DNA from: Nostoc cf. commune SO-36
Lineage (GTDB): Bacteria > Cyanobacteriota > Cyanobacteriia > Cyanobacteriales > Nostocaceae
Assembly (NCBI RefSeq): GCF_023734775.1
Contig: NZ_AP025732.1
Span: forward strand, 3,912,501 to 3,976,500
Length of the DNA stretch: 64,000 nucleotides
Direction of reading: 5' to 3'
Position 1 is the first letter of the stretch; the number at the start of each line of letters is the position of its first letter. The position numbers and the translations under genes were made by a program. Below, piece after piece: positions 9,184 through 17,427 of this stretch. The notes under the pieces were generated by a model that had not been told where the DNA came from, searched no databases, and saw nothing but the letters and a program-made list of their open reading frames with translations.

Positions 9184-9936
9184 TTATCCAAACCTATAGC
9201 CAAAACCTCGTACAGTCACAATATATTCGGGATGACTAGGGTCTTGCTCTAATTTCTCGCGCAACCAGCGAATGTGAACATCTACGGTTTTACTATCGCC
9301 GACGAAATCTGGCCCCCAAACCTGATCGAGCAATTGTTCCCGTGACCATACGCGCCGGGCATAACTCATAAAGAGTTCCAGTAAGCGGAACTCTTTAGGT
9401 GAAAGACTCACCTCTTGACCACGAACTAGCACACGACATTCTTGAGGATTCAAGCTGACATCTTTGAATTTTAATACTGGTACTTGCGGTAAATTACTTA
9501 GACGTTGGCGGCGGAGTAAAGCGCGACAACGAGCCACTAACTCTCGCATACTAAAAGGTTTAGTCAGGTAGTCATCTGCTCCCACTTCTAAACCCAAAAC
9601 GCGGTCAGTTTCACTACCCTTAGCACTGAGCATTAAAATAGGTATTGGGTTTCCTTGATGACGCAGCAAACGGCAAATATCTAACCCATTAATTTGCGGC
9701 AGCATCAAATCAAGAATGACTAAATCAAAGGGAAGTTCTCCTGAATTGGTTTCAAAACTTTTGAGATACTCTATAGCAGATCGCCCATCAGGAGCAGTTA
9801 TCACCCCATAACCTTCTTCTTCCAGAGCTACAGCTAACATTTCTTGGATTAATTCTTCATCTTCTACTACTAGAATACGGCTGGTTTGCCCAATGTCCGT
9901 TCTTGCAGAATATTTGGTCGATTCACTGGTATACAT
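9184..9936 (-). CDS. sphR: Phosphate response regulator SphR (PhoB type, OmpR family)
   Basis: A receiver domain followed by a winged-helix DNA-binding domain. The receiver shows acidic VVEDEE, the phospho-acceptor Asp in DLVILDLMLP, and the Lys in LTKPFSMREL. The C-terminal half has the OmpR/PhoB pattern SPKEFRLLELF ... TVDVHIRWLREKLE and ends with RGFGYRFG. Start: the ATG at 9936 gives 250 residues and an N-terminus close to the family; an extension of 12 codons is possible. It is the first gene of the sphR-sphS-phoU operon and is divergent from the coiled-coil pair. Confidence 0.92.
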   Translation of the reverse strand: MYTSESTKYSARTDIGQTSRILVVEDEELIQEMLAVALEEEGYGVITAPDGRSAIEYLKSFETNSGELPFDLVILDLMLPQINGLDICRLLRHQGNPIPILMLSAKGSETDRVLGLEVGADDYLTKPFSMRELVARCRALLRRQRLSNLPQVPVLKFKDVSLNPQECRVLVRGQEVSLSPKEFRLLELFMSYARRVWSREQLLDQVWGPDFVGDSKTVDVHIRWLREKLEQDPSHPEYIVTVRGFGYRFG

Positions 9937-10158
9937 TGATATCACAAAAGTCTGGGACTGTGCTTGTATCAATTAGGCTGATCAAGTCTATTATCTCGCG
10001 TTGCTGCAACCGCGCTTCTACTAGGGATAATTCTTTTAGATTTTATTTACAAAAAGTAACACATACCACAGCAGCATCCTCAATCATAAATCACTGTGGC
10101 CGCAAGCTTCTAAATATTCTTTTACAGCAGGTTTCATCTATTTGAACCATATCCTATC

Positions 10159-10186
10159 GTAGGGGTGCAAGGACTTGCGCCCCTAC
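10159..10186. repeat. GTAGGGG...CCCCTAC hairpin repeat
   Basis: A perfect-ended palindrome, GTAGGGGTGCAAGGACTTGC followed by GCCCCTAC, in the 500-base space between sphR and the coiled-coil pair. Relatives occur at 46101-46124 and 59407-59430, so this is a dispersed repeat. Apart from this hairpin and a predicted promoter, I see nothing in 9937-10493. Confidence 0.6.
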
Positions 10187-10235
10187 TTCGATTCTGATGA
10201 TCAATGACAGGGAAAGGACTACATGAAGGATTATC

Positions 10236-10265
10236 TTGACAAAAGGAGATTAGGTTAAGTATATT
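10236..10265 (+). promoter_or_regulatory. Predicted sigma-70-type promoter for the coiled-coil pair
   Basis: TTGACA at 10236-10241 and TATATT at 10260-10265, separated by 18 bases. It points toward the coiled-coil genes and would give a leader of roughly 220 bases. This is predicted by sequence pattern only. Confidence 0.4.
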
Positions 10266-10493
10266 TATCATAGTACAAAAATACTATAACACTCAAAGAC
10301 AAAACTATACATGAAACACAGAAGGACATATATGTGGAAAATTCGTAGCACCTAAGTGTCAGCTGTTGATCATTTCAGTATTTACACTGCGTTAAAAATG
10401 TTTATTTAAAAGCTACTCTGATGTCTGCATAGGGTAGTCATTGGTATGGCTTGCTACCCAATAAATCATTTGCCTATTGAAGGGAGTTGGAAG

Positions 10494-11477
10494 ATGACTA
10501 CAGTTGGAGTCAAGGACAGCAAACAACAACTAATGCAAGCATTTCAACAAATTATTATCCAAAGAAAAAAACTGGAATCTAGAATAGCGACTAAACAAGA
10601 AGAAGCAGAAAAGGCAAAAAGTCAAGAAATTCTGCAAGCAGCTTCTGCATATACAGTTGATAGTATTGTCAAAGGTTTAGCTGATTTACAATTGGAGTTT
10701 GGCAGTATTCTCAATGGATTATCTGAAAAACTAGCTCAAGAAAATTCCAAATTAGATGAGTTAAACCGAGCTATAGAAATTGAAACTCAACGCTTACAAG
10801 AGCTTCAACAAATCAGAGTGATAGCAGATACTCTAGACGTTTTAAGTCAAGAACATCAAGAAAAATTAAAAAACCTTGAACAAGACACTATTAGTAAAAA
10901 AGAAGCTTTAGAGAAAGAAATTACAATTAGGCGAAAAGAATGGCAAAAAGAACAAGCAGAGTATGAAGAAAAACTCCAAACATATAATGATTTGTTAGCC
11001 AAAGATCGCCAGCAAGAACAAGAAGAATCTCAGTATAAGTTAGAAACTACTCGTAAACTTAATACAGATAGCTACGAAGCGATAAAGCGGCAACAACAAA
11101 GGGAAATACAAGAAAACTCTCAAAATAAAAATAAAGATTGGGCAGAACGAGAAAAGATTCTCGCTGAACGCCAACCGCTCTTTGCAGACTATCAACAAAA
11201 GGTAACTACATTTCCTAACGAACTTGAAGAAGCCGTCAAGAAAGCTAGGGAAGAAGCTATTAAAGAAACAAGCCAAAAAGCTAAGTTTGAGGCTGATTTA
11301 TTTGAAAGAGAATGGGAATCTAGCAAACAGAGTTATGAATTAAAAATTCAATCTCTGGAAGAAACTATTAAGAAACAGTCTGAGCAAATTGAAGGTATTT
11401 CTACTCAATTGCAAACGGCACTAAAACAAGCACAAGACTTAGCTATGAGAGCTTTTGGTAGCTCTAATTCTAAATAG
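10494..11477 (+). CDS. zicK: Coiled-coil cytoskeletal-type protein, probable ZicK
   Basis: A 327-residue protein that is almost entirely heptad-patterned coiled coil, rich in Gln, Glu and Lys. A less charged block around FGSILNGLSEKLAQ is shared with the next gene. The ATG at 10494 has GGGAG seven bases upstream and matches the N-terminus of the paralogue, so I prefer it over the ATG at 10446. Anabaena PCC 7120 has, as I recall, two adjacent coiled-coil proteins, Alr4504 and Alr4505 (ZicK/ZacK), which co-polymerise and maintain filament shape, located just beyond sphR/sphS. Synteny, length and composition support that identity; which gene is which is assigned by order only. Confidence 0.68.
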   Translation: MTTVGVKDSKQQLMQAFQQIIIQRKKLESRIATKQEEAEKAKSQEILQAASAYTVDSIVKGLADLQLEFGSILNGLSEKLAQENSKLDELNRAIEIETQRLQELQQIRVIADTLDVLSQEHQEKLKNLEQDTISKKEALEKEITIRRKEWQKEQAEYEEKLQTYNDLLAKDRQQEQEESQYKLETTRKLNTDSYEAIKRQQQREIQENSQNKNKDWAEREKILAERQPLFADYQQKVTTFPNELEEAVKKAREEAIKETSQKAKFEADLFEREWESSKQSYELKIQSLEETIKKQSEQIEGISTQLQTALKQAQDLAMRAFGSSNSK

Positions 11478-11523
11478 TTGCGAGTCTGTAGATCATTTTT
11501 AATTCCTGAAGAGGAGGTTTATT

Positions 11524-12603
11524 GTGGTGGTGAAAAAGCCGACTGATAAGAATACTAAAGTAGAAATTCTTCAGGCGTATGAGGAGTTAGCTAAAGAAAA
11601 AGCAGCGCTGAAATCGCAACTCGAACAAGTTGCTAAGGAAAACCAGTCTGGAACAAAACAACAGCCTAACTTAGAACAAAAAACAGCTATGAATCAGCTT
11701 TCTAGTGTCCAAGAAAAAATGAATAATACAATTGAAAGCTTGGCGAAGATTCAATTAGGCTTTGGCAGTGCTGCTAATGAACTATCGGAACAGCTAACCA
11801 CAAAAGCCTCTAAATTAGAAGAAATTAGGCGAGATTTAGAAGAAGAAATCCAACAATTAACACAGTTGCACAATTTAGAAATTTCTGATGATATTTTGGA
11901 TACTCTTATTCAAGCCTATGAAGATAATACTAAAGCCTATCAAGAAGAATATACCCGGCGTTCTGAAGTGTTATTTCAAGAAATATTAGAGCAAAGGAAT
12001 ACTTGGGGGAAAGAACAAGAGGAACAGCAACGGGCGATAAAAGAACGGAATGAAAACTTGAATAAAACCCGACAACGGGATGCTTCAGAGTATAAGTATA
12101 ATTTAGAACTCCAGCGTCAATTAGAAAATGACGAATACGAACAAGAGCAGAAAGCGTTATATAAGCAGCTAGAAGAATTACTACAAGAAACAGAAAAACA
12201 GTGGGCTGAACGAGAGAAAGCAATTTTTGAGAGGGAGAAACAATTTGAAGAGTTAAAAGCCAAGGTAGAGGCTTTTCCAAAAGATAAAGAAGCGGCTATT
12301 AAAAAGGCTACAGAAGAAGGCAAAGGCATTGCCCACTACCAAGCTAAAGTAAAATCAGATTTATATTCTAAAGAAGTAGAAGGGCAAAAGCGCTTCTATG
12401 AACAAAGACTGCAATCTTTAGAACAAACTATTACTAATCAAGAGACGAGAATTCAAAACCTTTCTAAACAACTTGAATCTGCTCTCAAACAGGTTCAAGA
12501 TTTGGCGGTTAAAGCTATTGAAGGTACTTCAAATGTTAATTCATATCAGGCAATTAAAGAAATAGCTTTGGAACAAGCAAAGACTCAAGCGAAAAACAAA
12601 TAA
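11524..12603 (+). CDS. zacK: Coiled-coil cytoskeletal-type protein, probable ZacK (paralogue of upstream gene)
   Basis: A 359-residue coiled-coil protein, clearly paralogous to the preceding gene. Shared blocks include FGSAANELSEQL, KQWAEREKAIFEREKQFEEL, and a C-terminal segment with EQTITNQETRIQNLSKQLES and ALKQVQDLAVKA. It starts with GTG preceded by a strong GAGGAGG ribosome binding site, 46 bases after the first gene, so the two are probably cotranscribed. In the ZicK/ZacK model the two proteins need each other to form filaments. Identity rests on synteny with sphR and on composition. A hairpin lies 25 bases downstream. Confidence 0.68.
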   Translation: MVVKKPTDKNTKVEILQAYEELAKEKAALKSQLEQVAKENQSGTKQQPNLEQKTAMNQLSSVQEKMNNTIESLAKIQLGFGSAANELSEQLTTKASKLEEIRRDLEEEIQQLTQLHNLEISDDILDTLIQAYEDNTKAYQEEYTRRSEVLFQEILEQRNTWGKEQEEQQRAIKERNENLNKTRQRDASEYKYNLELQRQLENDEYEQEQKALYKQLEELLQETEKQWAEREKAIFEREKQFEELKAKVEAFPKDKEAAIKKATEEGKGIAHYQAKVKSDLYSKEVEGQKRFYEQRLQSLEQTITNQETRIQNLSKQLESALKQVQDLAVKAIEGTSNVNSYQAIKEIALEQAKTQAKNK

Positions 12604-12627
12604 GCTAATTTATTTTTGATAAGAATT

Positions 12628-12657
12628 GTAGAGACTTGATTTAATTTAAGTCTCTAC
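12628..12657. repeat. GTAGAGAC...GTCTCTAC hairpin, possible terminator
   Basis: A palindrome GTAGAGACTT ... AAGTCTCTAC located 25 bases after the coiled-coil pair. Related hairpins occur at 47074-47103 and 50510-50540. It may act as the terminator here. Confidence 0.55.
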
Positions 12658-12675
12658 TAAGAACTATAGCGATTT

Positions 12676-12792
12676 TCAGTCAGTTTTCCTTGGTTTTTTG
12701 ATGTCTGGGGGAGGTTGTGGTTTCTTCCTCTTTGTTCCGGTAGCTTGTGTTTGCTTAAATGCTTGATTGGAATTTTGTTCTTGACTAGACAT
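12676..12792 (-). CDS. Possible 38-residue basic, proline-rich peptide
   Basis: A short frame from ATG at 12790-12792 to TGA, reading MSSQEQNSNQAFKQTQ and then a basic GTKRKKPQPPP stretch. Composition is polar and basic, unlike random reading of this AT-rich DNA. The AGGAG that precedes the ATG is about 20 bases away, too far for a good start. Convergent with the coiled-coil pair. Function unknown; it may not be translated. Confidence 0.3.
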   Translation of the reverse strand: MSSQEQNSNQAFKQTQATGTKRKKPQPPPDIKKPRKTD

Positions 12793-13092
12793 AATACTAA
12801 ATTTTAAAATCTCCTACAATATTATCTACATCATGAGTATTGTTGATTACAGAAATATATCATAGAAAATTTAAGTCTAACTAGAAAAACTTAGTATGGA
12901 ATGTTACCCCTGTAGGAACCTTCACTTTTAATGGGATAAACACAAATCTTAATATATGAGTCAGCGATCGCTTACAGCAAATTGCAATCAAACGTGCCAC
13001 AGATAAAATTACTGAAAGCAATACTGGACTTTGTTTTTTAGGATTTATTTTGTGGTGGGTTTGATCAAAAACTGTTGTAAGACACTAGAATC

Positions 13093-13233
13093 TCAATGAC
13101 AAATTCTGTTCCTTCGCCTTAATTTAACTTCTTTAGTTTTTGGATTAATTAAAATATTGCCGGGTTTAATATCTTTGTGAATGATCCGATTACAAATTAG
13201 AATATCTACTGAAGCTGGGATAAGCAGCTTTGA
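13093..13233 (-). pseudogene. Serine/threonine kinase catalytic-loop remnant
   Basis: An open stretch without a start codon contains NRIIHKDIKPGNILINP, the catalytic loop of Hanks-type kinases (H-x-D-I-K-P-x-N). It ends after KTKEVKLRRR, where the DFG segment should follow, and an in-frame stop lies upstream. Only about 45 codons of a 250-residue domain remain. In 12793-13393 I see nothing else that can be supported. Confidence 0.65.
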
Positions 13234-13393
13234 TCAGCTTTTCCATCAGCGCGATAAAATAATTTCAGAATCGCTATCGATAGAATTAGAAATTTGTCTA
13301 GCGGATCTATAATTTTGATTAAAAAAATTATGATCACAAGTAAGTAAAGTGAAGTTTATTAAAGAGAAAATGATTTAATGAATTCGATTAAAG

Positions 13394-13873
13394 CTACTGT
13401 TTCTCTTTACTAGCCGCAAAATAGAATCCTAATGCACCCCCAACTAAAGTTACCTGAGATGTCCAAATTAAAGTAATCAGTTCTCTGCTATCTTTGCTTT
13501 TATCTTCTTTGTCATTATCTACCACATATACAAAGGTTGAATTACTTAACTTTACAAGATTTCTGTTTAAATCCTTTTCCTTGGAATCATCATTTTTATC
13601 TTTAGTAACCAGAGAAATAACATTAGGAATAAATAAGTAAAGAATAACTGAAAGCTGAGTTAGTGCAATGTTCAACAATAAAGCTATTGCTAGAAAAGTA
13701 CGAGTACTTTCTCTCCATTTCTCCCCATCAAAAACCTTCTTGACTTTGTGAGGATCATAGTTACTTTCTCCCTTTGCGGTTTCGGTAACTAAATCTAAAT
13801 CAGAACTGTCAGAGGACGTAAGATTAGTACTCGTACTAGGATTTTCATCGGAATTAGGTGGGCCAATTGACAC
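13394..13873 (-). CDS. Two-span membrane protein paired with an RHH protein
   Basis: A 159-residue protein. Residues 1-55 are acidic and Ser/Thr-rich and look disordered. Two hydrophobic segments follow (FLAIALLLNIALTQLSVILY and VTLVGGALGFYFAAS) with a charged loop between them (KDKNDDSKEKD and DNDKEDKSKD). It starts with GTG five bases after the stop of the ribbon-helix-helix gene, so the two form an operon. No family is recognised. The two-gene arrangement resembles a regulator with a membrane effector, but no toxin motif is visible. Confidence 0.65.
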   Translation of the reverse strand: MSIGPPNSDENPSTSTNLTSSDSSDLDLVTETAKGESNYDPHKVKKVFDGEKWRESTRTFLAIALLLNIALTQLSVILYLFIPNVISLVTKDKNDDSKEKDLNRNLVKLSNSTFVYVVDNDKEDKSKDSRELITLIWTSQVTLVGGALGFYFAASKEKQ

Positions 13874-13878
13874 TAGAC

Positions 13879-14082
13879 TTACCTAAAAACAATTTGCTTA
13901 GTTACACCATTAGGTTCTTGAATGATGACTTTTGCATCTTTATTGATTGCTTCACTTCTCAAAAAGTCTTCTGTTGCAATCGCTTTACGTAAAGCAGCAG
14001 TAGCAGTAATACCTTGTTCTTCAGCGAGTCGTTTAAGAACTTCAATTGTTTCTTGAGGCAGATTGACAGTTATTTTTTGCAT
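13879..14082 (-). CDS. Ribbon-helix-helix (CopG/Arc-type) protein
   Basis: A 67-residue protein. MQKITVNLPQETIEVLKRLA gives the N-terminal beta strand and first helix of a ribbon-helix-helix fold, and EEQGITATAALRKAIATE the second helix. The ATG at 14082 gives the typical RHH start; an upstream in-frame ATG adds 22 atypical residues. RHH proteins of this size bind operators as dimers and are often antitoxins. It precedes the two-span membrane protein by five bases. Confidence 0.75.
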   Translation of the reverse strand: MQKITVNLPQETIEVLKRLAEEQGITATAALRKAIATEDFLRSEAINKDAKVIIQEPNGVTKQIVFR

Positions 14083-14478
14083 TGTCGGTTTCACTTTATT
14101 TTCAAACTTGGTTTTACTCCATGTTCGATAAAGAACATAAAATTGCAATTACTAGCAATACTTGCAATAAGTAAAATTAATACTTGAAAGAGATCAAAAC
14201 TAGAATTTTAATCTCTTTTACCAAGTACACCATATAATATACAGCTTTTTCCCATACTTTTATGTATCAGGTTGTAACTATATAAGATATACTTATATAA
14301 AAAGGAGAATATATAATTTTTTTATAAAAGAATAAAAGCCTTGTTGTTTGAATCAATTGCTTATGCAATACCAATACTAAGCCTTTACTTTTAGTTGCTA
14401 TCGAGTAGGAAGATTGAATCAGACTAGCTACTGAAAGCTTTATAGCTTTTCCACATAATGTGAAAAGCCAGGATAATC

Positions 14479-14527
14479 ATAGGGACTTTATGGCATGAAA
14501 TAGCTACATCACAGATGTGTCCCTATG
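14479..14527. repeat. CATAGGGAC...GTCCCTATG hairpin element
   Basis: A 9-bp perfect inverted repeat bounding a 49-bp segment, about 50 bases past the end of hisA. It may be part of a small repeat element or a terminator for hisA. The rest of 14083-14575 is AT-rich with no supported gene. Confidence 0.4.
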
Positions 14528-14575
14528 TCGAGTATATTAAACGCAGACAAAACCTTTTAGCAAAGACAGAAAATG

Positions 14576-15349
14576 TCAAGCAAAGGTAGAAAAATCTAAA
14601 TTCGGTGGAATATCCTGAATCCGTCCAGGCCCGATCGCTCGTAATGCTTCTTTAAGTAAAATATCCCCAGTATACAAGGCACGTCCGACAATCACACCGC
14701 TCACGCCTTGATGTTCTAATGCCAACAAACTTAACAAATCGGTGACAGAACTTACCCCACCAGAAGCAATTATCGGGATGGAAATTACTGCTGCAAGTTC
14801 TCGTAAAGCTTCTAAATTGGGGCCGATAAGTGTACCGTCACGGTGGATATCTGTATAAATGATGGCGGCTGCACCCAATTCTTGCATTTGTATAGCCAGT
14901 TGAGTTGCTAAAACTTCTGAGGTTTCTAACCAACCGCGAGTTGCTACTCGGCCGTTACGGGCATCGATACCGATGATAATCTGTTCAGGAAATTCTTGGC
15001 AGAGTTGTTGCACTAACTGGGGTTGTTCTACCGCAACGGTTCCGAGAATTGCCCACTGTATGCCTAGATTGAATACTTGTTGTACGCTGGTGCGATCGCG
15101 CAATCCTCCACCAATTTCAATCGGCACTGACACCGCTTGTGCGATCGCTTCAATTGCCCCCAGGTTTACTACTTTACCTGCTTTAGCACCATCTAAATCA
15201 ACTATATGTAATCTGGTAGCACCTTGATCTACCCACTGTTTGGCAACATCAGCAGGATTATCGCTAAAAACTTGTGAGCGATCGTAGTCTCCCTGATATA
15301 GTCGCACACAGCGACCTTCTAATAAATCAATTGCTGGAATTACATCCAT
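14576..15349 (-). CDS. hisA: HisA, phosphoribosylformimino-AICAR phosphate isomerase
   Basis: A 257-residue TIM-barrel enzyme of histidine biosynthesis that isomerises ProFAR to PRFAR. Start [20 protein letters not shown] carries the catalytic Asp in AIDL. The phosphate-binding segments GGGLRD and ASGGVSS lie on strands 3 and 7, and TDIHRDGTL carries the second catalytic Asp. Length matches the family. It is a single gene, followed downstream on the same strand by a long AT-rich gap. Confidence 0.95.
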   Translation of the reverse strand: MDVIPAIDLLEGRCVRLYQGDYDRSQVFSDNPADVAKQWVDQGATRLHIVDLDGAKAGKVVNLGAIEAIAQAVSVPIEIGGGLRDRTSVQQVFNLGIQWAILGTVAVEQPQLVQQLCQEFPEQIIIGIDARNGRVATRGWLETSEVLATQLAIQMQELGAAAIIYTDIHRDGTLIGPNLEALRELAAVISIPIIASGGVSSVTDLLSLLALEHQGVSGVIVGRALYTGDILLKEALRAIGPGRIQDIPPNLDFSTFA

Positions 15350-15402
15350 TTACTTTTTCCTCATTGCAATTAAAACTCTAGCTATAGCTGGGTTTATTAT
15401 CT

Positions 15403-15696
15403 TTAATTTTTCATTTTTAATTGCCTTACAGCTTGCCCAAAACCCACCACAAGCAAGATATTAGAAAGGGTCAAAAATACTTCTGCACCACCGTGCAACC
15501 AATCTATATTGGCCAAAGACTCGCCATAATGCAATTGGGCGTAAATTCCGGCTGGGATGGTGATGGCAACAAAGACGAGAGTGCCGTAAAATCCATACAG
15601 CGCTAAACGCGGCATTTGCGGACTGCGGCTGATAAACCACAAGAAACCCAAATAGGGAAACAGTGAAAGTGCAAACAGGGTTTCTTTAGAAATCAT
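15403..15696 (-). CDS. DUF3593 membrane protein
   Basis: A 97-residue membrane protein of the DUF3593 type, conserved in cyanobacteria and plastid-bearing eukaryotes. It has three hydrophobic segments (LFALSLFPYLGFLWFIS; ALYGFYGTLVFVAITIPAGI; AEVFLTLSNILLVVGFG). The ATG overlaps the stop of the upstream DUF2499 gene by four bases (ATGA), so the two are translationally coupled. The constant pairing suggests a thylakoid or plasma-membrane complex, function unknown. Confidence 0.85.
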   Translation of the reverse strand: MISKETLFALSLFPYLGFLWFISRSPQMPRLALYGFYGTLVFVAITIPAGIYAQLHYGESLANIDWLHGGAEVFLTLSNILLVVGFGQAVRQLKMKN

Positions 15697-16028
15697 TGCT
15701 CTGATTTAATAGGTTCTGGTTCGACAGTGTTAGGAGACTTGGTAGAACGCCAAATCAAATACGCTGCTGCCCAAAGTGTAAAATTACCAACTAAGGTCAT
15801 GGTAGCTTGCAGCGTTACCAACCATTCTAGAGATTCGGCGTTGTCGAAATAGTGCCAAGTACAAGCACACATGGCGCTGACTAAAGCTGGTAACATGGCA
15901 AGGGATAATCCCCACCAATTGCGATTACCAGTGAGTTCGCCGTAAGTCCAAATTAACCAAATGGCGACAATCCACTCAATAACGCTAGAAATATGAATAA
16001 TCCAGGTGGGAATCGAAAGGGCTTGCAT
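15693..16028 (-). CDS. DUF2499 membrane protein
   Basis: A 111-residue protein of the DUF2499 family, with IPTWIIHISSVIEWIVAIWL and ACTWHYFDNAESLEWLV as recognisable blocks and three membrane segments. I chose the ATG at 16028 (MQALSIPTW), which fits the family, instead of the TTG 11 codons upstream. It overlaps the DUF3593 gene by four bases. Cyanobacteria and plants retain both genes, which points to a photosynthesis-linked role that is not established. Confidence 0.85.
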   Translation of the reverse strand: MQALSIPTWIIHISSVIEWIVAIWLIWTYGELTGNRNWWGLSLAMLPALVSAMCACTWHYFDNAESLEWLVTLQATMTLVGNFTLWAAAYLIWRSTKSPNTVEPEPIKSEQ

Positions 16029-16131
16029 AAGAAAGTTAAGAGTTAGGAGTAGCGGTGTCAAGGTGATATGTAGCTTGAATTTTATATTTTTTTAAACAAA
16101 ATCTTTGCTTGCTCTTTTAGAATTTTAAAGA

Positions 16132-16250
16132 TTCCGAGTTCAGAGGCTCAACTTCCGAGTTCAGAGGCTCAACTTCCGAGTTCAAAGGCTCAACTTTCGA
16201 GTTCAGAGGCTCAACGTCCGAGTTCAAAGGCTCAACGTCCGAGTTCAGAG
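16132..16250. repeat. 21-bp tandem repeat, about 5.7 copies
   Basis: Unit TTCCGAGTTCAGAGGCTCAA plus C, repeated head to tail with only a few substitutions (first base T or G; CAGAGG or CAAAGG; one TTTCG). It lies in the divergent intergenic region between the DUF2499 gene and csaB. The unit length is a multiple of three and near two helical turns, but no reading frame through it continues into a gene. Confidence 0.9.
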
Positions 16251-16348
16251 GGGGTTCTAACTATCTTCTGCACTATTCAAAGTAGAACTTAGGATTGAGT
16301 TTATCATCTGTATCGGGGACAGAGATTCATTTAACAACAACTATTTAT

Positions 16349-16376
16349 CCAAAATCTAAAATCCAAAATCCAAAAT
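16349..16376 (+). repeat. ATCCAAAATC-type dispersed repeat abutting the csaB start
   Basis: ATCCAAAATCTAAAATCCAA and onward runs directly into the csaB ATG, whose first bases complete the last repeat unit. Related sequence, often as hairpins, occurs at 22841-22887, 24411-24480, 42671-42709 and 47871-47898. It leaves no room for a Shine-Dalgarno sequence before csaB. Confidence 0.7.
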
Positions 16377-17427
16377 GGTCAAGATGCGGGCGTTATTATC
16401 TGGATATTACGGTAAAGGTAATGGTGGTGACGAAGCTTTGTTGGCAACGCTTTTGCAAATGTTACCATCTCATGTAACCCCTGTGGTACTTTCGGGGAAT
16501 CCAGAGGAAACGCGCGATCGCTACAATGTAGAAACCTGCGATCGCATGGCTACTTTACCTGTACTGCAAGCTTTACGCTCAAGTGATGCCTTGATTTGGG
16601 GCGGCGGGAGTCTCATCCAAGATGTTACTAGTACTATCAGCCCATTTTATTATGGCGGACTGATGGCATTGGCGCAGAGAATGGGTTTGAAAACTGTTGC
16701 TTGGGCGCAAGGTATTGGCCCATTACTACGTCCGCAAACTCGTTGGTTGGCACGGCAAACCTTTGGTAATTGTACCAAAATTAGTGTCCGCGATCGCGCC
16801 AGTGCTGCTTTATTGTCTGATTGGCAAATTCCTTGTATTATAGCTCCTGACCCGGTTTGGGCATTGGAATCTAAACCAGTACCGGGACTTTGGGATTTAC
16901 CTGCGCCGAGGGTTGCGGTAACGTTGCGATCGCATCCACAACTTACAGAAACACGCCTATCAAACTTAACCCGTGCTTTAGTTGACTTCCAAAAAGCTAC
17001 GCAAACTTTTATCTTACTACTGCCATTTCAAAAAAGTGAAGATTTAAGTATTGCCGAAGCGATTCAACCACACCTTAAAGATGTTAGCAAGATTTTATGT
17101 CTGGAAGATCCACAACTTTTGAAAGGTGTGTTTCGCGGCGTGGAAATGGCAATTGGGATGCGTCTACACAGCTTGATTATGGCTGCTGCTGAAGGTTGTC
17201 GCTGCTTTGCTCTCAGTTATGATCCCAAAGTAAATCGTCTCATGGAAGACTTGGAAATACCAGGATGGGATTTAGCTAGTTTACCAGATGACCCCAACTT
17301 CATTAGTCTGACTTGGATGGAGCTTTACGCTAATGGCGATCCGTTATCACCAAACCAAATACAATCTTTAGTCGATAGGGCATTAATGCACCGCGAGTTG
17401 TTGAGCCAGGCTTTATGTAATAAATAA
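16375..17427 (+). CDS. csaB: CsaB-type polysaccharide pyruvyl transferase
   Basis: A 350-residue enzyme. The N-terminus MRALLSGYYGKGNGGDEALL is the cyanobacterial CsaB signature, with IWGGGSLIQD and the C-terminal MAIGMRLHSLIMAA block also diagnostic. CsaB adds pyruvate to cell-wall polysaccharide, and in bacteria with SLH proteins the pyruvylated polymer anchors SLH domains. This fits the SLH porin at 4.2-5.9 kb. ATGs at 16375 and 16384 are both possible; the family favours the second. The upstream repeat reaches the start codon. Confidence 0.9.
   Translation: MVKMRALLSGYYGKGNGGDEALLATLLQMLPSHVTPVVLSGNPEETRDRYNVETCDRMATLPVLQALRSSDALIWGGGSLIQDVTSTISPFYYGGLMALAQRMGLKTVAWAQGIGPLLRPQTRWLARQTFGNCTKISVRDRASAALLSDWQIPCIIAPDPVWALESKPVPGLWDLPAPRVAVTLRSHPQLTETRLSNLTRALVDFQKATQTFILLLPFQKSEDLSIAEAIQPHLKDVSKILCLEDPQLLKGVFRGVEMAIGMRLHSLIMAAAEGCRCFALSYDPKVNRLMEDLEIPGWDLASLPDDPNFISLTWMELYANGDPLSPNQIQSLVDRALMHRELLSQALCNK

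Noticed and set aside
11930..12329. Minus-strand frames of 116 and 70 residues inside the second coiled-coil gene
   Set aside because: Antisense of Glu/Lys/Gln codons gives Leu/Phe/Ser-rich products that look membrane-like but are artefacts.
16132..16250. CRISPR array
   Set aside because: The 21-bp units are joined directly without spacers, so it is a simple tandem repeat; no cas genes are present.
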